Origin: an uncultured Polaromonas sp.
GTDB lineage: Bacteria; Pseudomonadota; Gammaproteobacteria; Burkholderiales; Burkholderiaceae
DNA: 10,448 nt
Direction: 5' to 3'
Assembly: GCA_946479075.1 (NCBI GenBank)
Contig: CAMLDT010000123.1
Span: 1-10,448, forward strand
The translations under genes were made by a program, and so were the position numbers. The notes below the pieces were generated by a model. That model was given only the letters and a program-made list of their open reading frames with translations. It ran no database searches and was not told the DNA's origin. How positions within the stretch are numbered: position 1 is the first letter of the stretch; the number at the start of each line of letters is the position of its first letter. Positions 1 to 5,870 of the stretch are shown piece by piece.

Positions 1-1
1 C

Positions 2-166
2 TGGAACCTTGCAGAAACGATTGAGCACCTGTCCGTAGCCTGGGAGCTCCAGCCCGGCGACCTGATTTACACCGGCACCCCCGAAGGTGTGGCTGCCGTG
101 GTGTCTGGTGACACCATGGTGGGTGAAGTCAAGGGGCTGGGCACCCTGACTGTCAAGGTCGCGTAA
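2..166 (+). CDS. Fumarylacetoacetate hydrolase (FAH) family protein, C-terminal fragment
   Basis: Only the last 54 residues are in the window; the gene begins upstream. The reading frame runs from base 2 to a TAA stop at 164-166. The fragment begins [11 protein letters not shown] and contains the segment [13 protein letters not shown], which is the conserved C-terminal motif of the FAH fold. The ending, [18 protein letters not shown], is also typical. Members of this family hydrolyse beta-diketo acids such as fumarylpyruvate or acylpyruvates in aromatic-compound breakdown. The GTPEGVAAV form resembles fumarylpyruvate hydrolases of the gentisate pathway, but the substrate cannot be fixed without the metal-binding N-terminal part. 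A hairpin directly after the stop separates it from the TRAP genes, so co-transcription with them is uncertain. Confidence 0.85.
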   Translation, partial: WNLAETIEHLSVAWELQPGDLIYTGTPEGVAAVVSGDTMVGEVKGLGTLTVKVA

Positions 167-175
167 GACCTCCTG

Positions 176-206
176 AGCGGCAGTGCGATCTTCGCACTGC
201 CGCTTT
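176..206 (+). terminator. Hairpin after the FAH gene, probable terminator
   Basis: A perfect 12-bp inverted repeat, AGCGGCAGTGCG at 176-187 and CGCACTGCCGCT at 193-204, encloses a 5-base loop. It starts 10 bases after the TAA stop. The T-run is only three bases (204-206), so it may be a weak intrinsic terminator or an RNA 3'-end stabiliser rather than a strong stop. Confidence 0.65.
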
Positions 207-378
207 GATCATCGCGCAAATGTGGGAAGGCCTCGGGGAATCCCGCCTGCCGTAAAACCCGCCCACCCGGATAATCAATTCCACTTATCGTTGGCGCAAG
301 TCTGGTCCCAAGCCGCACTCGATTCCTGTCTCGCTCCCCATCGCGCCGCACCCGCATTGACACCCCCGGAGACTCCCT
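207..378 (+). other. 172-bp intergenic region upstream of the TRAP locus
   Basis: This gap must hold the promoter of dctQ if the hairpin before it terminates. I see no convincing sigma-70 hexamer pair and no sigma-54 GG/GC element. The only AT-rich patch is around 271-289. The Shine-Dalgarno sequence of dctQ, GGAG at 368-371, lies at its end. No small gene is supported here. Confidence 0.5.
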
Positions 379-861
379 TTGAAATTTCTGCAGATTCTTG
401 CAAAGCTGTGCGCCATCCTTGCCGGTTTGCTGCTCACAGCGATTACCCTCATGACCTGCTTCAGCCTCATTGGCCGCAACACCACGGGCGTCACACTGGT
501 CGGGGACTTTGAACTCACCGGGGTTGCCGCAGGCGCGGCCATCGCGCTGTTCATGCCCTTCTGCCAGCTTCAACGCGGCAACATCATCGTGGACTTCTTC
601 ACGTCGCGCCTGAGCGATGCCGCCAATGAGCGGCTGGACCGCTGCGGCGCCGTGTTGCTGGCATTGCTGTTTGCCGTGCTGGCCTGGCGCACAACGCTGG
701 GCGGGCTCAACTCGTATGACACGCATTCGGAAACCCAGATCCTCGGCTTCCCGGAATGGGTCACCTATGTGGCCATGGTGCCGCCGTTTGTACTGACGGC
801 AGTGATCGGCTTGCACCAGGGTCTGTTTGGTTTCGGCGACCATGGGAAGGCCCACGTATGA
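379..861 (+). CDS. dctQ: TRAP transporter small permease subunit (DctQ family)
   Basis: This 160-residue protein is the small membrane subunit of a tripartite ATP-independent periplasmic (TRAP) transporter. The partner DctM imports an organic acid with Na+ or H+. Four hydrophobic segments are visible, at about residues 8-30, 45-64, 88-107 and 128-150, which matches the usual four-helix DctQ topology. The stretch LQRGNIIVDFF (64-74) resembles the conserved 'R.GHI.VD' region of the family. The start is TTG, chosen because GGAG sits 7 bases upstream and because the first helix begins at once; the next ATG would cut into that helix. Its TGA stop overlaps the dctM ATG (ATGA), which indicates translational coupling. 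The substrate is unknown. The FAH gene upstream hints at an aromatic or carboxylic acid, but that is only inference. Confidence 0.88.
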   Translation: MKFLQILAKLCAILAGLLLTAITLMTCFSLIGRNTTGVTLVGDFELTGVAAGAAIALFMPFCQLQRGNIIVDFFTSRLSDAANERLDRCGAVLLALLFAVLAWRTTLGGLNSYDTHSETQILGFPEWVTYVAMVPPFVLTAVIGLHQGLFGFGDHGKAHV

Positions 862-2177
862 GCGCGATCACCCTGGCCCTGATCATTTTTGGCATCATGC
901 TGGTGCTGATGGCGGTGCGGGTCCCCATCTCGGTGGCCATGTTTGCAGCAGGTGGCATCGGCTACGTCATGCAAACAGGCTGGGCGCCTTTTGCCAATTT
1001 TCTCAATACCCAGGCATTTGCACGTTTCGCCAGCTACGACCTGTCGGTCATTCCGCTGTTCATCCTGATGGGCCACTTTGCCACCCAGGGCGGCATCAGC
1101 AAGGCCCTGTTCCAGTTTGCCGCCAGCGTGATGCGGCACTTCAAGGGCGGTCTGGCGATGGCGGCGGTGCTCGCGAGCGCGGCTTTCGGCGCCATTTGCG
1201 GATCATCGGTCGCGACCGCTGCAACGATCACCAGCGTGGCGCTGCCCGAGATGAAACGCCACGGCTACTCGGGCCGCCTCTCCACCGCCACACTCGCTGC
1301 CGGTGGCACGCTGGGCATCCTGATCCCGCCGTCGGTCCCGCTGGTGATTTATGCGATCCTGACCGAGCAGAACATTGCCAAGCTGTTTGCGGCCGCGATG
1401 GTGCCGGGCCTGATCGCCATGCTGGGCTACATCACGGCGATTGCCATTTACGTCCGCCTTGTTCCCGGGCAGGCGCCCGACGTCCGGGCGGACAGCGCCG
1501 GCATCAGCCTGCGTTCTGCATTGGCTGTGCTGCCGATCGCCGTGATTTTCCTGCTGGTGTTCGGCGGCATTTACGGAGGCTACTTCACCCCTACAGAAGG
1601 CGCAGCGGTTGGCGCCGCAGCCACCTTTGTTGCGGCGCTGCTCAAGCGCGAGTTGACCTGGGCCAAATTCATCCAGTGTTTCTACGCGACCGCAGAAAGC
1701 TCGGCCATGATTTTCCTGATCTTTATCGGGGCCGACCTCATGAATTCGGCGCTGGCACTGACCCAGGTGCCCAACCAGCTTGCCGGCCTGGTCGGCGGCT
1801 GGGGATTGTCGCCTCTGATGGTGGTCACGGCCATCCTGCTGTTTTATGTCGTCCTCGGCGCCGTGATGGACGAGTTGTCGATGCTGCTTCTGACCATTCC
1901 CATCTTCTTTCCGATGGTCATGGGTCTGGACTTCGGCATGCCGCGGGAGTCGGTCGCCATCTGGTTCGGCATCATGGTGCTGATGACGGTCGGTTTCGGG
2001 CTGCTTGCGCCGCCGGTTGGACTCAATGTCTACATTGTCAATGGCATGGCCAAGGACGTGCCGATCTCTGAAAGCTACCGGGGCGTCCTTCCTTTCCTGA
2101 TCAGCGACACGCTACGCACCGTGCTGCTGCTGTTCTTTCCCGGCATCTCGCTGTGGCTTGTAAAGTACATCAGTTAG
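858..2177 (+). CDS. dctM: TRAP transporter large permease subunit (DctM family)
   Basis: This 439-residue inner-membrane protein is the transport channel of the TRAP system and is of normal family length. It is hydrophobic throughout, with about a dozen membrane segments. Family hallmarks are visible: GAICGSSVATAATI at 111-124, GILIPPS at 153-159, GYFTPTEGAAVGA at 241-253 and GLLAPPVGLNVY at 381-392. The two PP motifs fit the two inverted halves of the DctM fold. The start is the ATG that overlaps the dctQ stop, preceded by GGGAAGG at 844-850, 7 bases away. The frame stays open for 34 codons upstream, but that stretch lies inside dctQ and adds a non-membrane tail, so it was not used. It is in an operon with dctQ, and dctP follows 79 bp downstream. 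Confidence 0.93.
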   Translation: MSAITLALIIFGIMLVLMAVRVPISVAMFAAGGIGYVMQTGWAPFANFLNTQAFARFASYDLSVIPLFILMGHFATQGGISKALFQFAASVMRHFKGGLAMAAVLASAAFGAICGSSVATAATITSVALPEMKRHGYSGRLSTATLAAGGTLGILIPPSVPLVIYAILTEQNIAKLFAAAMVPGLIAMLGYITAIAIYVRLVPGQAPDVRADSAGISLRSALAVLPIAVIFLLVFGGIYGGYFTPTEGAAVGAAATFVAALLKRELTWAKFIQCFYATAESSAMIFLIFIGADLMNSALALTQVPNQLAGLVGGWGLSPLMVVTAILLFYVVLGAVMDELSMLLLTIPIFFPMVMGLDFGMPRESVAIWFGIMVLMTVGFGLLAPPVGLNVYIVNGMAKDVPISESYRGVLPFLISDTLRTVLLLFFPGISLWLVKYIS

Positions 2178-2179
2178 CT

Positions 2180-2192
2180 CCCTGCATCAGGG
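2180..2192 (+). other. Small hairpin between dctM and dctP
   Basis: CCCTG and CAGGG flank a 3-base loop two bases after the dctM stop, with no T-run. It is too small to be a terminator. It could affect mRNA processing or stability so that the binding protein is made in larger amounts than the permease, but the assignment is weak. Confidence 0.3.
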
Positions 2193-2256
2193 CAAGCACG
2201 GGTTCCCAATTGCTTCATCCTGCCTTATTTTCCAATCACCTTACCGGAGACAACAC

Positions 2257-3309
2257 ATGATTCAACGACGCACTCTTCTCAAAACCGGGGCAGCAGCCGC
2301 ACTCGGTGCTCCCACACTTGCTGCAATAGCCCAGCAGTCGGTCACTCTCAAATTCCACACCTTCATGTCGCCGACTTCCAATGTCTGGCTGGGCATGCAC
2401 AAACCCTGGATGGACAAGGTTGAAAAGGAGTCGGGCGGGCGAATCAAGTTTGAAGCCTACCCCGCCATGCAACTGGGCGGCACGCCCGTGCAACTGTACG
2501 ACCAGGCCAAGGACGGCGTGGTCGACGTGGTCTGGACCCTGCCAGGCAACACCGCCGGCCGCTTTCCGCGCATTGAGGTGTTTGAGCTGCCTTTCATGAT
2601 GTCCAACGCAGAAGCCACATCAAAGGCTTATTGGGAGTATGTGCAGACCATGGCACCGGACGAGTTCAAGGACACGCAGGTGATTGCATTGCAGGTGCAC
2701 GGTCCAGGCGTGATCCACACGGTTGCCAAACCTGTCAAGTCCATCGCCGACATGCGCGGCCTCAAGATGCGCGCCCCGACACGCCAGGTCACCAAGCTGA
2801 TGGGCATCCTGGGGGCCATCCCCGTGGGCATGCCCTTGCCGGGCATCCCTGATGCGCTGAGCAAAGGCACCATTGAAGGCTGTGTCATCCCCTGGGAGGT
2901 GGTGCCATCGGTCAAGGTCAATGAACTCACCAAGTTCCACGCCGAGTTTGATCCCGCGGGCGGCAGCCTGTACACCACCACGTTTGTGATGGCCATGAAC
3001 AAGGCGAAATACAACTCGCTGGCGCCCGACCTGAAAAAGGTCATCGACAACAACTCCGGCATGGCCACCTCGGCATGGCTGGGCAAAACGCAGCAGAGCA
3101 ATGACGTGCCAGGCCGCAAGACCGCCAGCGACCGTGGCAACACGATCTATACCGTCAGCGCCGCCGAAGCCCAGGAATTCCGCCGCAAATCCCGCACCGT
3201 GGAAGTCGAGTGGGTGGAAGACATGAACAAACGAGGCTTTGACGGCAAGAAGCTGCTCGAAACCGCGCGCAGCCTCATCGAAAAGCACACCAAAACCACC
3301 AAGGCCTGA
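2257..3309 (+). CDS. dctP: TRAP transporter periplasmic substrate-binding protein (DctP family)
   Basis: This 350-residue protein captures the substrate in the periplasm and delivers it to DctQM. It opens with a signal peptide, MIQRRTLLKTG followed by an Ala-rich core, with probable cleavage after AIA at residue 25. The twin arginine (R4-R5) and LLK make it Tat-like. The mature part shows DctP features: LKFHTFMSPTSN near the N-terminus, MQLGG at 71-75, and GLKMRAP at 168-174. R172 matches the family's conserved carboxylate-binding arginine. The start ATG has GGAGA at 2246-2250, 6 bases upstream. It is the last gene of the TRAP locus; many TRAP operons put this gene first. A strong terminator follows 21 bases after the stop. 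The substrate is not predictable from sequence, but the arginine implies an organic acid. Confidence 0.92.
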   Translation: MIQRRTLLKTGAAAALGAPTLAAIAQQSVTLKFHTFMSPTSNVWLGMHKPWMDKVEKESGGRIKFEAYPAMQLGGTPVQLYDQAKDGVVDVVWTLPGNTAGRFPRIEVFELPFMMSNAEATSKAYWEYVQTMAPDEFKDTQVIALQVHGPGVIHTVAKPVKSIADMRGLKMRAPTRQVTKLMGILGAIPVGMPLPGIPDALSKGTIEGCVIPWEVVPSVKVNELTKFHAEFDPAGGSLYTTTFVMAMNKAKYNSLAPDLKKVIDNNSGMATSAWLGKTQQSNDVPGRKTASDRGNTIYTVSAAEAQEFRRKSRTVEVEWVEDMNKRGFDGKKLLETARSLIEKHTKTTKA

Positions 3310-3330
3310 TTCGGTCAGTGTCTGTGCAAG

Positions 3331-3356
3331 GGGCTCCGCAAGGAGCCCTTTTTTTT
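3331..3356 (+). terminator. Intrinsic terminator of the TRAP locus
   Basis: GGGCTCC (3331-3337) and GGAGCCC (3342-3348) pair around a GCAA loop, a stable GNRA-type tetraloop, followed by eight T residues (3349-3356). This is a textbook Rho-independent terminator. Confidence 0.93.
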
Positions 3357-3374
3357 CAATTTACACTTGCCGGC

Positions 3375-3920
3375 ATGTACCGCAGTCCGATCAAACATTG
3401 CAAGAACTGCGGCACCGCCGTGGTGTACCGGGTGCCCGACGACGGAGACGTCAAGGAGCGCGCCGTTTGCCCGGTCTGCGGCACCATCCACTATGAGAAC
3501 CCGCTTAACGTCGTCGGTACCGTGCCGCACTGGGGCGACCGTGTGCTGCTGTGCAAGCGCAATATCGAGCCGCGCTGGGGCAAGTGGACGCTGCCCGCCG
3601 GCTTCATGGAACTCGGTGAAACGACCGCGCAGGGTGCTGCACGAGAAACCGACGAAGAAGCCGGTGCACAGTTTGAAATGGAGTCGCTGTTCAGCATTCT
3701 CAATGTCGAGCGCGTCGGGCAGGTTCACCTGTTTTATCGGGCCCGATTGCTGAGCGAGCAGTTTCACCCCGGCCATGAAACGATTGAAGCGCGGCTGTTC
3801 ACCGAAGCGGACATCCCGTGGGAGGAGATCGCCTTCAAAACCGTGAAGACGACCCTTGAGTGTTATTTCGCCGACAGGCGCATGGGCAGTTACGGCATTC
3901 ACGTGATGGATATCACCTGA
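3375..3920 (+). CDS. Nudix hydrolase with N-terminal zinc ribbon
   Basis: This 181-residue protein hydrolyses a nucleoside diphosphate linked to another group; the exact substrate (ADP-ribose, NADH, FAD or similar) is unknown. Two CxxC pairs, C9/C12 and C32/C35, form a zinc ribbon of the type found before some Nudix domains. The complete Nudix box occupies residues 76-98: G76, E82, R90-E91, E94-E95 and G97 fit GX5EX7REUXEEXGU, so the metal-binding glutamates are intact. The start is the ATG beginning MYRSPIKHCKNCG. An in-frame GTG at 3318 was rejected because the extension would be translated from the dctP terminator hairpin. No Shine-Dalgarno site is visible, and the gene begins 18 bases after the terminator's T-run. 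It appears to be its own transcription unit, unrelated to the transporter. Confidence 0.9.
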   Translation: MYRSPIKHCKNCGTAVVYRVPDDGDVKERAVCPVCGTIHYENPLNVVGTVPHWGDRVLLCKRNIEPRWGKWTLPAGFMELGETTAQGAARETDEEAGAQFEMESLFSILNVERVGQVHLFYRARLLSEQFHPGHETIEARLFTEADIPWEEIAFKTVKTTLECYFADRRMGSYGIHVMDIT

Positions 3921-3941
3921 CTCGCCAGACACCCGTCGCGC

Positions 3942-3971
3942 TTGAGGGGACTACGCAGCACCTGCTTTAAA
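3942..3971 (+). promoter_or_regulatory. Candidate sigma-70 promoter for rdgC
   Basis: TTGAGG (3942-3947) and TTTAAA (3966-3971) each match 4 of 6 consensus bases, with 18 bases between them. Transcription would start near 3978 and give a leader of about 70 bases that includes the pyrimidine-rich tract. This is the best pair I can find in the gap, but it is weak. Confidence 0.3.
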
Positions 3972-4001
3972 CTGCCTTGGCGGCTGCCCGCCATCGCTTG
4001 C

Positions 4002-4038
4002 CTCTTCACTTCTTTCACTTCTTTCTCTTCATCCCCCG
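4002..4038 (+). repeat. Pyrimidine-rich tract with 9-bp tandem duplication
   Basis: Within a run that is almost entirely C and T, CACTTCTTT is repeated exactly at 4007-4015 and 4016-4024, followed by the diverged copy CTCTTCATC (4025-4033). It lies in the presumed 5' leader of rdgC, ending 9 bases before the ATG, in the place where a Shine-Dalgarno site would normally be. Confidence 0.75.
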
Positions 4039-4046
4039 TAAATTTC

Positions 4047-5018
4047 ATGTTCAAAAGCGCGTCTTTTTTTCGCATTGCAGATGATTTCGTTCTTCCACCT
4101 CTCGACGCTCTTGAGGACGCCCTGCAGGCCGCACGCTTTTTGCCCTGTGGCGCCACGCAGGCGGAGTCCAGCGGATGGGTAGCACCCCGTGGAAACAAAA
4201 GCACAGCGCTGGTGGAAAGCATCAACCGTCAGCTGATCGTGCGCCTGTGTACGGAACGGCGCCCCGTGCCGGCATCCGCCATCAAGGTGGCCGTCGAGGA
4301 ACGCATCGAGAAGTACAAGCAGGAGACTGGCCGCGAACGTGTGGGCGCGAAGATCAAGAAAGAGTTCAAGGAAGAAGCCCTGGTGGATCTGATGCCACGC
4401 GCCTTCACCAAACAATCGTCCACCACGCTGTGGCTGGATCCGGTGAACAAATTTCTGGTTGTCGATTCCGGCAGCCTGACGGGCGCCGACAAGGTGGTGA
4501 GTTACCTGGTCGAGGCGGTCAGCGGCATTCCAGGCGTTCCCGGCTTGAAGGCCCAACCCGTGCAAACCACCCTGTCTGCGTCTGCCTCCATGGCGCACTG
4601 GCTGTCCAGCCGCGAGGCTCCGGTCGGCTTCACGGTGGACCGCGATTGCGAACTCAAGATGCCCGATGACGAAAAATCGGCGGTTCGCTATTCACGCCAC
4701 ACACTGGAAATCGACGAAGTGGCAGAACATATCGCGGCCGGCAAGGTGCCGACACAGCTGGCCATGACCTGGAATGATCGTGTGTCTTTTGTGCTGACCG
4801 ATGCAGGACAGATCAAGAAGCTCAAGCTGCTTGACGTGGTGCTTGAGGGCTTGGGAGACAAAGACAAGGGCAAGGACGACGACGGGTTCGACACCGATGC
4901 GGCCATCCTGACGGGCGAGTTGTCGGCCATGATCCCGGATGTTCTTGAAGCCCTGGGCGGTGAGTTGAACGACGATGCATCACCAAAAAGCCAGACGCCG
5001 CAACTGGCTGCGGCATAA
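4047..5018 (+). CDS. rdgC: Recombination-associated protein RdgC
   Basis: This 323-residue protein is a ring-forming, sequence-independent DNA-binding protein that sits on the nucleoid and limits RecA filament formation. In Neisseria it is also linked to pilin antigenic variation. Family features seen: the start MFKSASFFRI, FLPCGATQAESSGWVAPRG at 31-49 (E. coli has FTPCG..GWVPPMG), LMPRAFTKQS at 115-124, TLWLDPVNKFLVVD at 127-140, HIAAGKVPTQLAMTW at 228-242, FVLTDAGQIKKLK at 248-260, and LTGELSAMIPDVLEALGGE at 288-306. E. coli RdgC is about 303 residues, so the size fits. The lysine/aspartate-rich insert at 271-284 and the C-terminal tail account for the extra length. The start was set by homology; a longer open frame from 3942 would add a non-family N-terminus across the pyrimidine tract. 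A strong terminator follows. Confidence 0.94.
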   Translation: MFKSASFFRIADDFVLPPLDALEDALQAARFLPCGATQAESSGWVAPRGNKSTALVESINRQLIVRLCTERRPVPASAIKVAVEERIEKYKQETGRERVGAKIKKEFKEEALVDLMPRAFTKQSSTTLWLDPVNKFLVVDSGSLTGADKVVSYLVEAVSGIPGVPGLKAQPVQTTLSASASMAHWLSSREAPVGFTVDRDCELKMPDDEKSAVRYSRHTLEIDEVAEHIAAGKVPTQLAMTWNDRVSFVLTDAGQIKKLKLLDVVLEGLGDKDKGKDDDGFDTDAAILTGELSAMIPDVLEALGGELNDDASPKSQTPQLAAA

Positions 5019-5047
5019 GGCGTCCGGCCCGTCCCGAAGCAAGCCAT

Positions 5048-5084
5048 AAAAAAAGCCGGTCAGCATGCGCTGACCGGCTTTTTT
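5048..5084. terminator. Bidirectional intrinsic terminator between rdgC and tRNA-Pro
   Basis: AGCCGGTCAGC (5054-5064) and GCTGACCGGCT (5069-5079) form an 11-bp perfect stem with an ATGC loop. It is flanked by seven A residues on the left (5048-5054) and six T residues on the right (5079-5084). It therefore has a U-tract when read on either strand and can stop rdgC transcription (+) and tRNA-Pro transcription (-). Confidence 0.93.
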
Positions 5085-5092
5085 GTTTGATC

Positions 5093-5169
5093 TGGTCGGT
5101 GTGAAAGGATTCGAACCTTCGACCCCTTGCACCCCATGCAAGTGCGCTACCAGGCTGCGCCACACACCG
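5093..5169 (-). tRNA. tRNA-Pro (anticodon GGG)
   Basis: The 77-base reverse-complement sequence folds as a full cloverleaf. The acceptor stem is CGGTGTG/CACACCG, the D arm is GCGCAGCCTGGTAGCGC, the anticodon stem is CTTGC/GCAAG with loop ATGGGGT, and the T arm is AGGTTCGAATCCT. The anticodon is GGG, which reads proline CCC/CCU. The 3' CCA is encoded (5093-5095), preceded by discriminator A73. It resembles E. coli proL closely in the D-arm and anticodon-loop regions. Its 3' end lies 8 bases from the shared terminator. Confidence 0.97.
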
Positions 5170-5182
5170 TCTCAAGCCTCAA

Positions 5183-5210
5183 ATTATAACGTGCTTCGCC
5201 AGGGCTTCAG
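5183..5210 (-). promoter_or_regulatory. Promoter of tRNA-Pro
   Basis: On the minus strand there is a perfect -10 TATAAT (5188-5183) and a -35 of CTGAAG (5210-5205, TGA core kept) with a 16-base spacer. The predicted start site is a few bases before the mature 5' end at 5169. The -35 box overlaps the stop codon of the merR-type gene. Confidence 0.7.
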
Positions 5211-5698
5211 TAGGTGGAACTCAGCAGATCACGAATTTCAAACAATTCACGGCGCACCAGCTGGAGCCGCTGCTGAGCCGCGCTGCTGTCGGGCAAATGG
5301 GCGATGTCCAGAACACTGTCCATGGCACTGTCTTCAAAGTCTGATGAGTCGCCGAAATCATCGAGGATGGAATCGCCGCCCTCCATCACGTCCACACCTT
5401 CGAGCATCACTTCACCGTTGCGGCGTTTGTCGCGCTCGGTCTGCACGATTTCCTGGAGCTTGTTGCGCGCCCCGCTGATGGTGAAGCCCTGGTCGTAGAG
5501 CAAGTCCCGGATTCTGCGGATCATCAGCACCTCGTGGTGCTGGTAGTAACGCCGGTTGCCACGCCTCTTCATCGGGCGCAGTTGCGTGAACTCCTGCTCC
5601 CAATAACGGAGCACGTGAGGTTTGACGCCGCACAAATCACTGACTTCACCGATGGTGAAATAGCGTTTGGCAGGAATGGGAGGGAGAGTTTTCTCCAA
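5207..5698 (-). CDS. MerR-family transcriptional regulator
   Basis: This 163-residue protein has an N-terminal winged helix-turn-helix of the MerR type. FTIGEVSDLCGVKPHVLRYW lies at 14-33, the wing RRGNRRYY at 45-52, and the following helices at 53-70. The rest is atypical: an acidic, Gly/Asp/Ser-rich stretch at about 99-140 and a short amphipathic helix (QQRLQLVRRELFEIRDLL) near the C-terminus. No cysteine cluster for metal binding is present; the only cysteine, C23, is in the HTH. A MerR-type gene commonly follows ihfA in proteobacteria, but I know of no firm function for it. The start is TTG directly after an in-frame TAA; the next Met is residue 43, inside the DNA-binding domain. No clear Shine-Dalgarno site precedes it. 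The gap to ihfA is 172 bp, so it may have its own promoter. Confidence 0.9.
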   Translation of the reverse strand: MEKTLPPIPAKRYFTIGEVSDLCGVKPHVLRYWEQEFTQLRPMKRRGNRRYYQHHEVLMIRRIRDLLYDQGFTISGARNKLQEIVQTERDKRRNGEVMLEGVDVMEGGDSILDDFGDSSDFEDSAMDSVLDIAHLPDSSAAQQRLQLVRRELFEIRDLLSSTY

Positions 5699-5707
5699 TT
5701 AAATCAA

Positions 5708-5757
5708 TGCGCTAAGCAGTAAAGCTACAAATCTACTCTAAGTCTAAACTTAGCGCA
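5708..5757. repeat. 9-bp inverted repeat around the merR promoter region
   Basis: TGCGCTAAG (5708-5716) and CTTAGCGCA (5749-5757) are perfect inverted copies, 32 bases apart. The left copy lies about 10 bases before the merR-type TTG. Spaced half-sites of this kind could allow looping by a dimeric regulator or form a long stem in RNA. Confidence 0.55.
5738..5753. promoter_or_regulatory. Palindrome CTAAGT-CTAA-ACTTAG, possible operator
   Basis: A 6-bp perfect inverted repeat with a 4-base centre lies 40 bases upstream of the merR-type start. It overlaps the candidate -10 of that gene. Its right half is shared with a second, wider inverted repeat (5708-5757). Confidence 0.5.
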
Positions 5758-5768
5758 AATAGTTACAA
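5741..5768 (-). promoter_or_regulatory. Candidate promoter for the MerR-type gene
   Basis: Read on the minus strand, TTGTAA (5768-5763) and TAGACT (5746-5741) each match 4 of 6 sigma-70 consensus bases with a 16-base spacer, inside the AT-rich part of the gap. The palindrome at 5738-5753 covers the -10, which would suit repression. The call is weak on its own. Confidence 0.35.
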
Positions 5769-5870
5769 ACAGATAGTCGCGATGTGTTGTTTAGGTCACA
5801 TCCGAGCGCGTCCGGATTTGCATCGGAACGACAAGAAACTGCGGGGCCGGGGCCTGCTGCAGGATGACAG

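Noticed and set aside
207..378. Sigma-54 promoter before the TRAP locus, as known for some dicarboxylate transporters
   Set aside because: No TGGCACG-N4-TTGC-like element with the required GG and GC spacing is found.
67..855. A 262-codon minus-strand frame opposite the FAH end and dctQ
   Set aside because: It runs through the terminator-like hairpin and across dctQ, whose membrane protein is well supported; the antisense product is a charged sequence without a family.
3318..3374. Upstream GTG start for the Nudix hydrolase
   Set aside because: It would place the start inside the dctP terminator hairpin and add residues encoded by the stem and T-run.
3942..4046. Longer N-terminus for RdgC with a hydrophobic LPAIACLF segment that looks like a signal peptide
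   Set aside because: RdgC is cytoplasmic and begins at the MFKSASFFRI block. The extension is translated from the pyrimidine tract and candidate promoter.
5093..5169. tRNA-Pro as an integration site for a mobile element
   Set aside because: tRNA 3' ends are common attachment sites, but no repeat of the tRNA end, integrase or foreign-looking DNA is present in the window.
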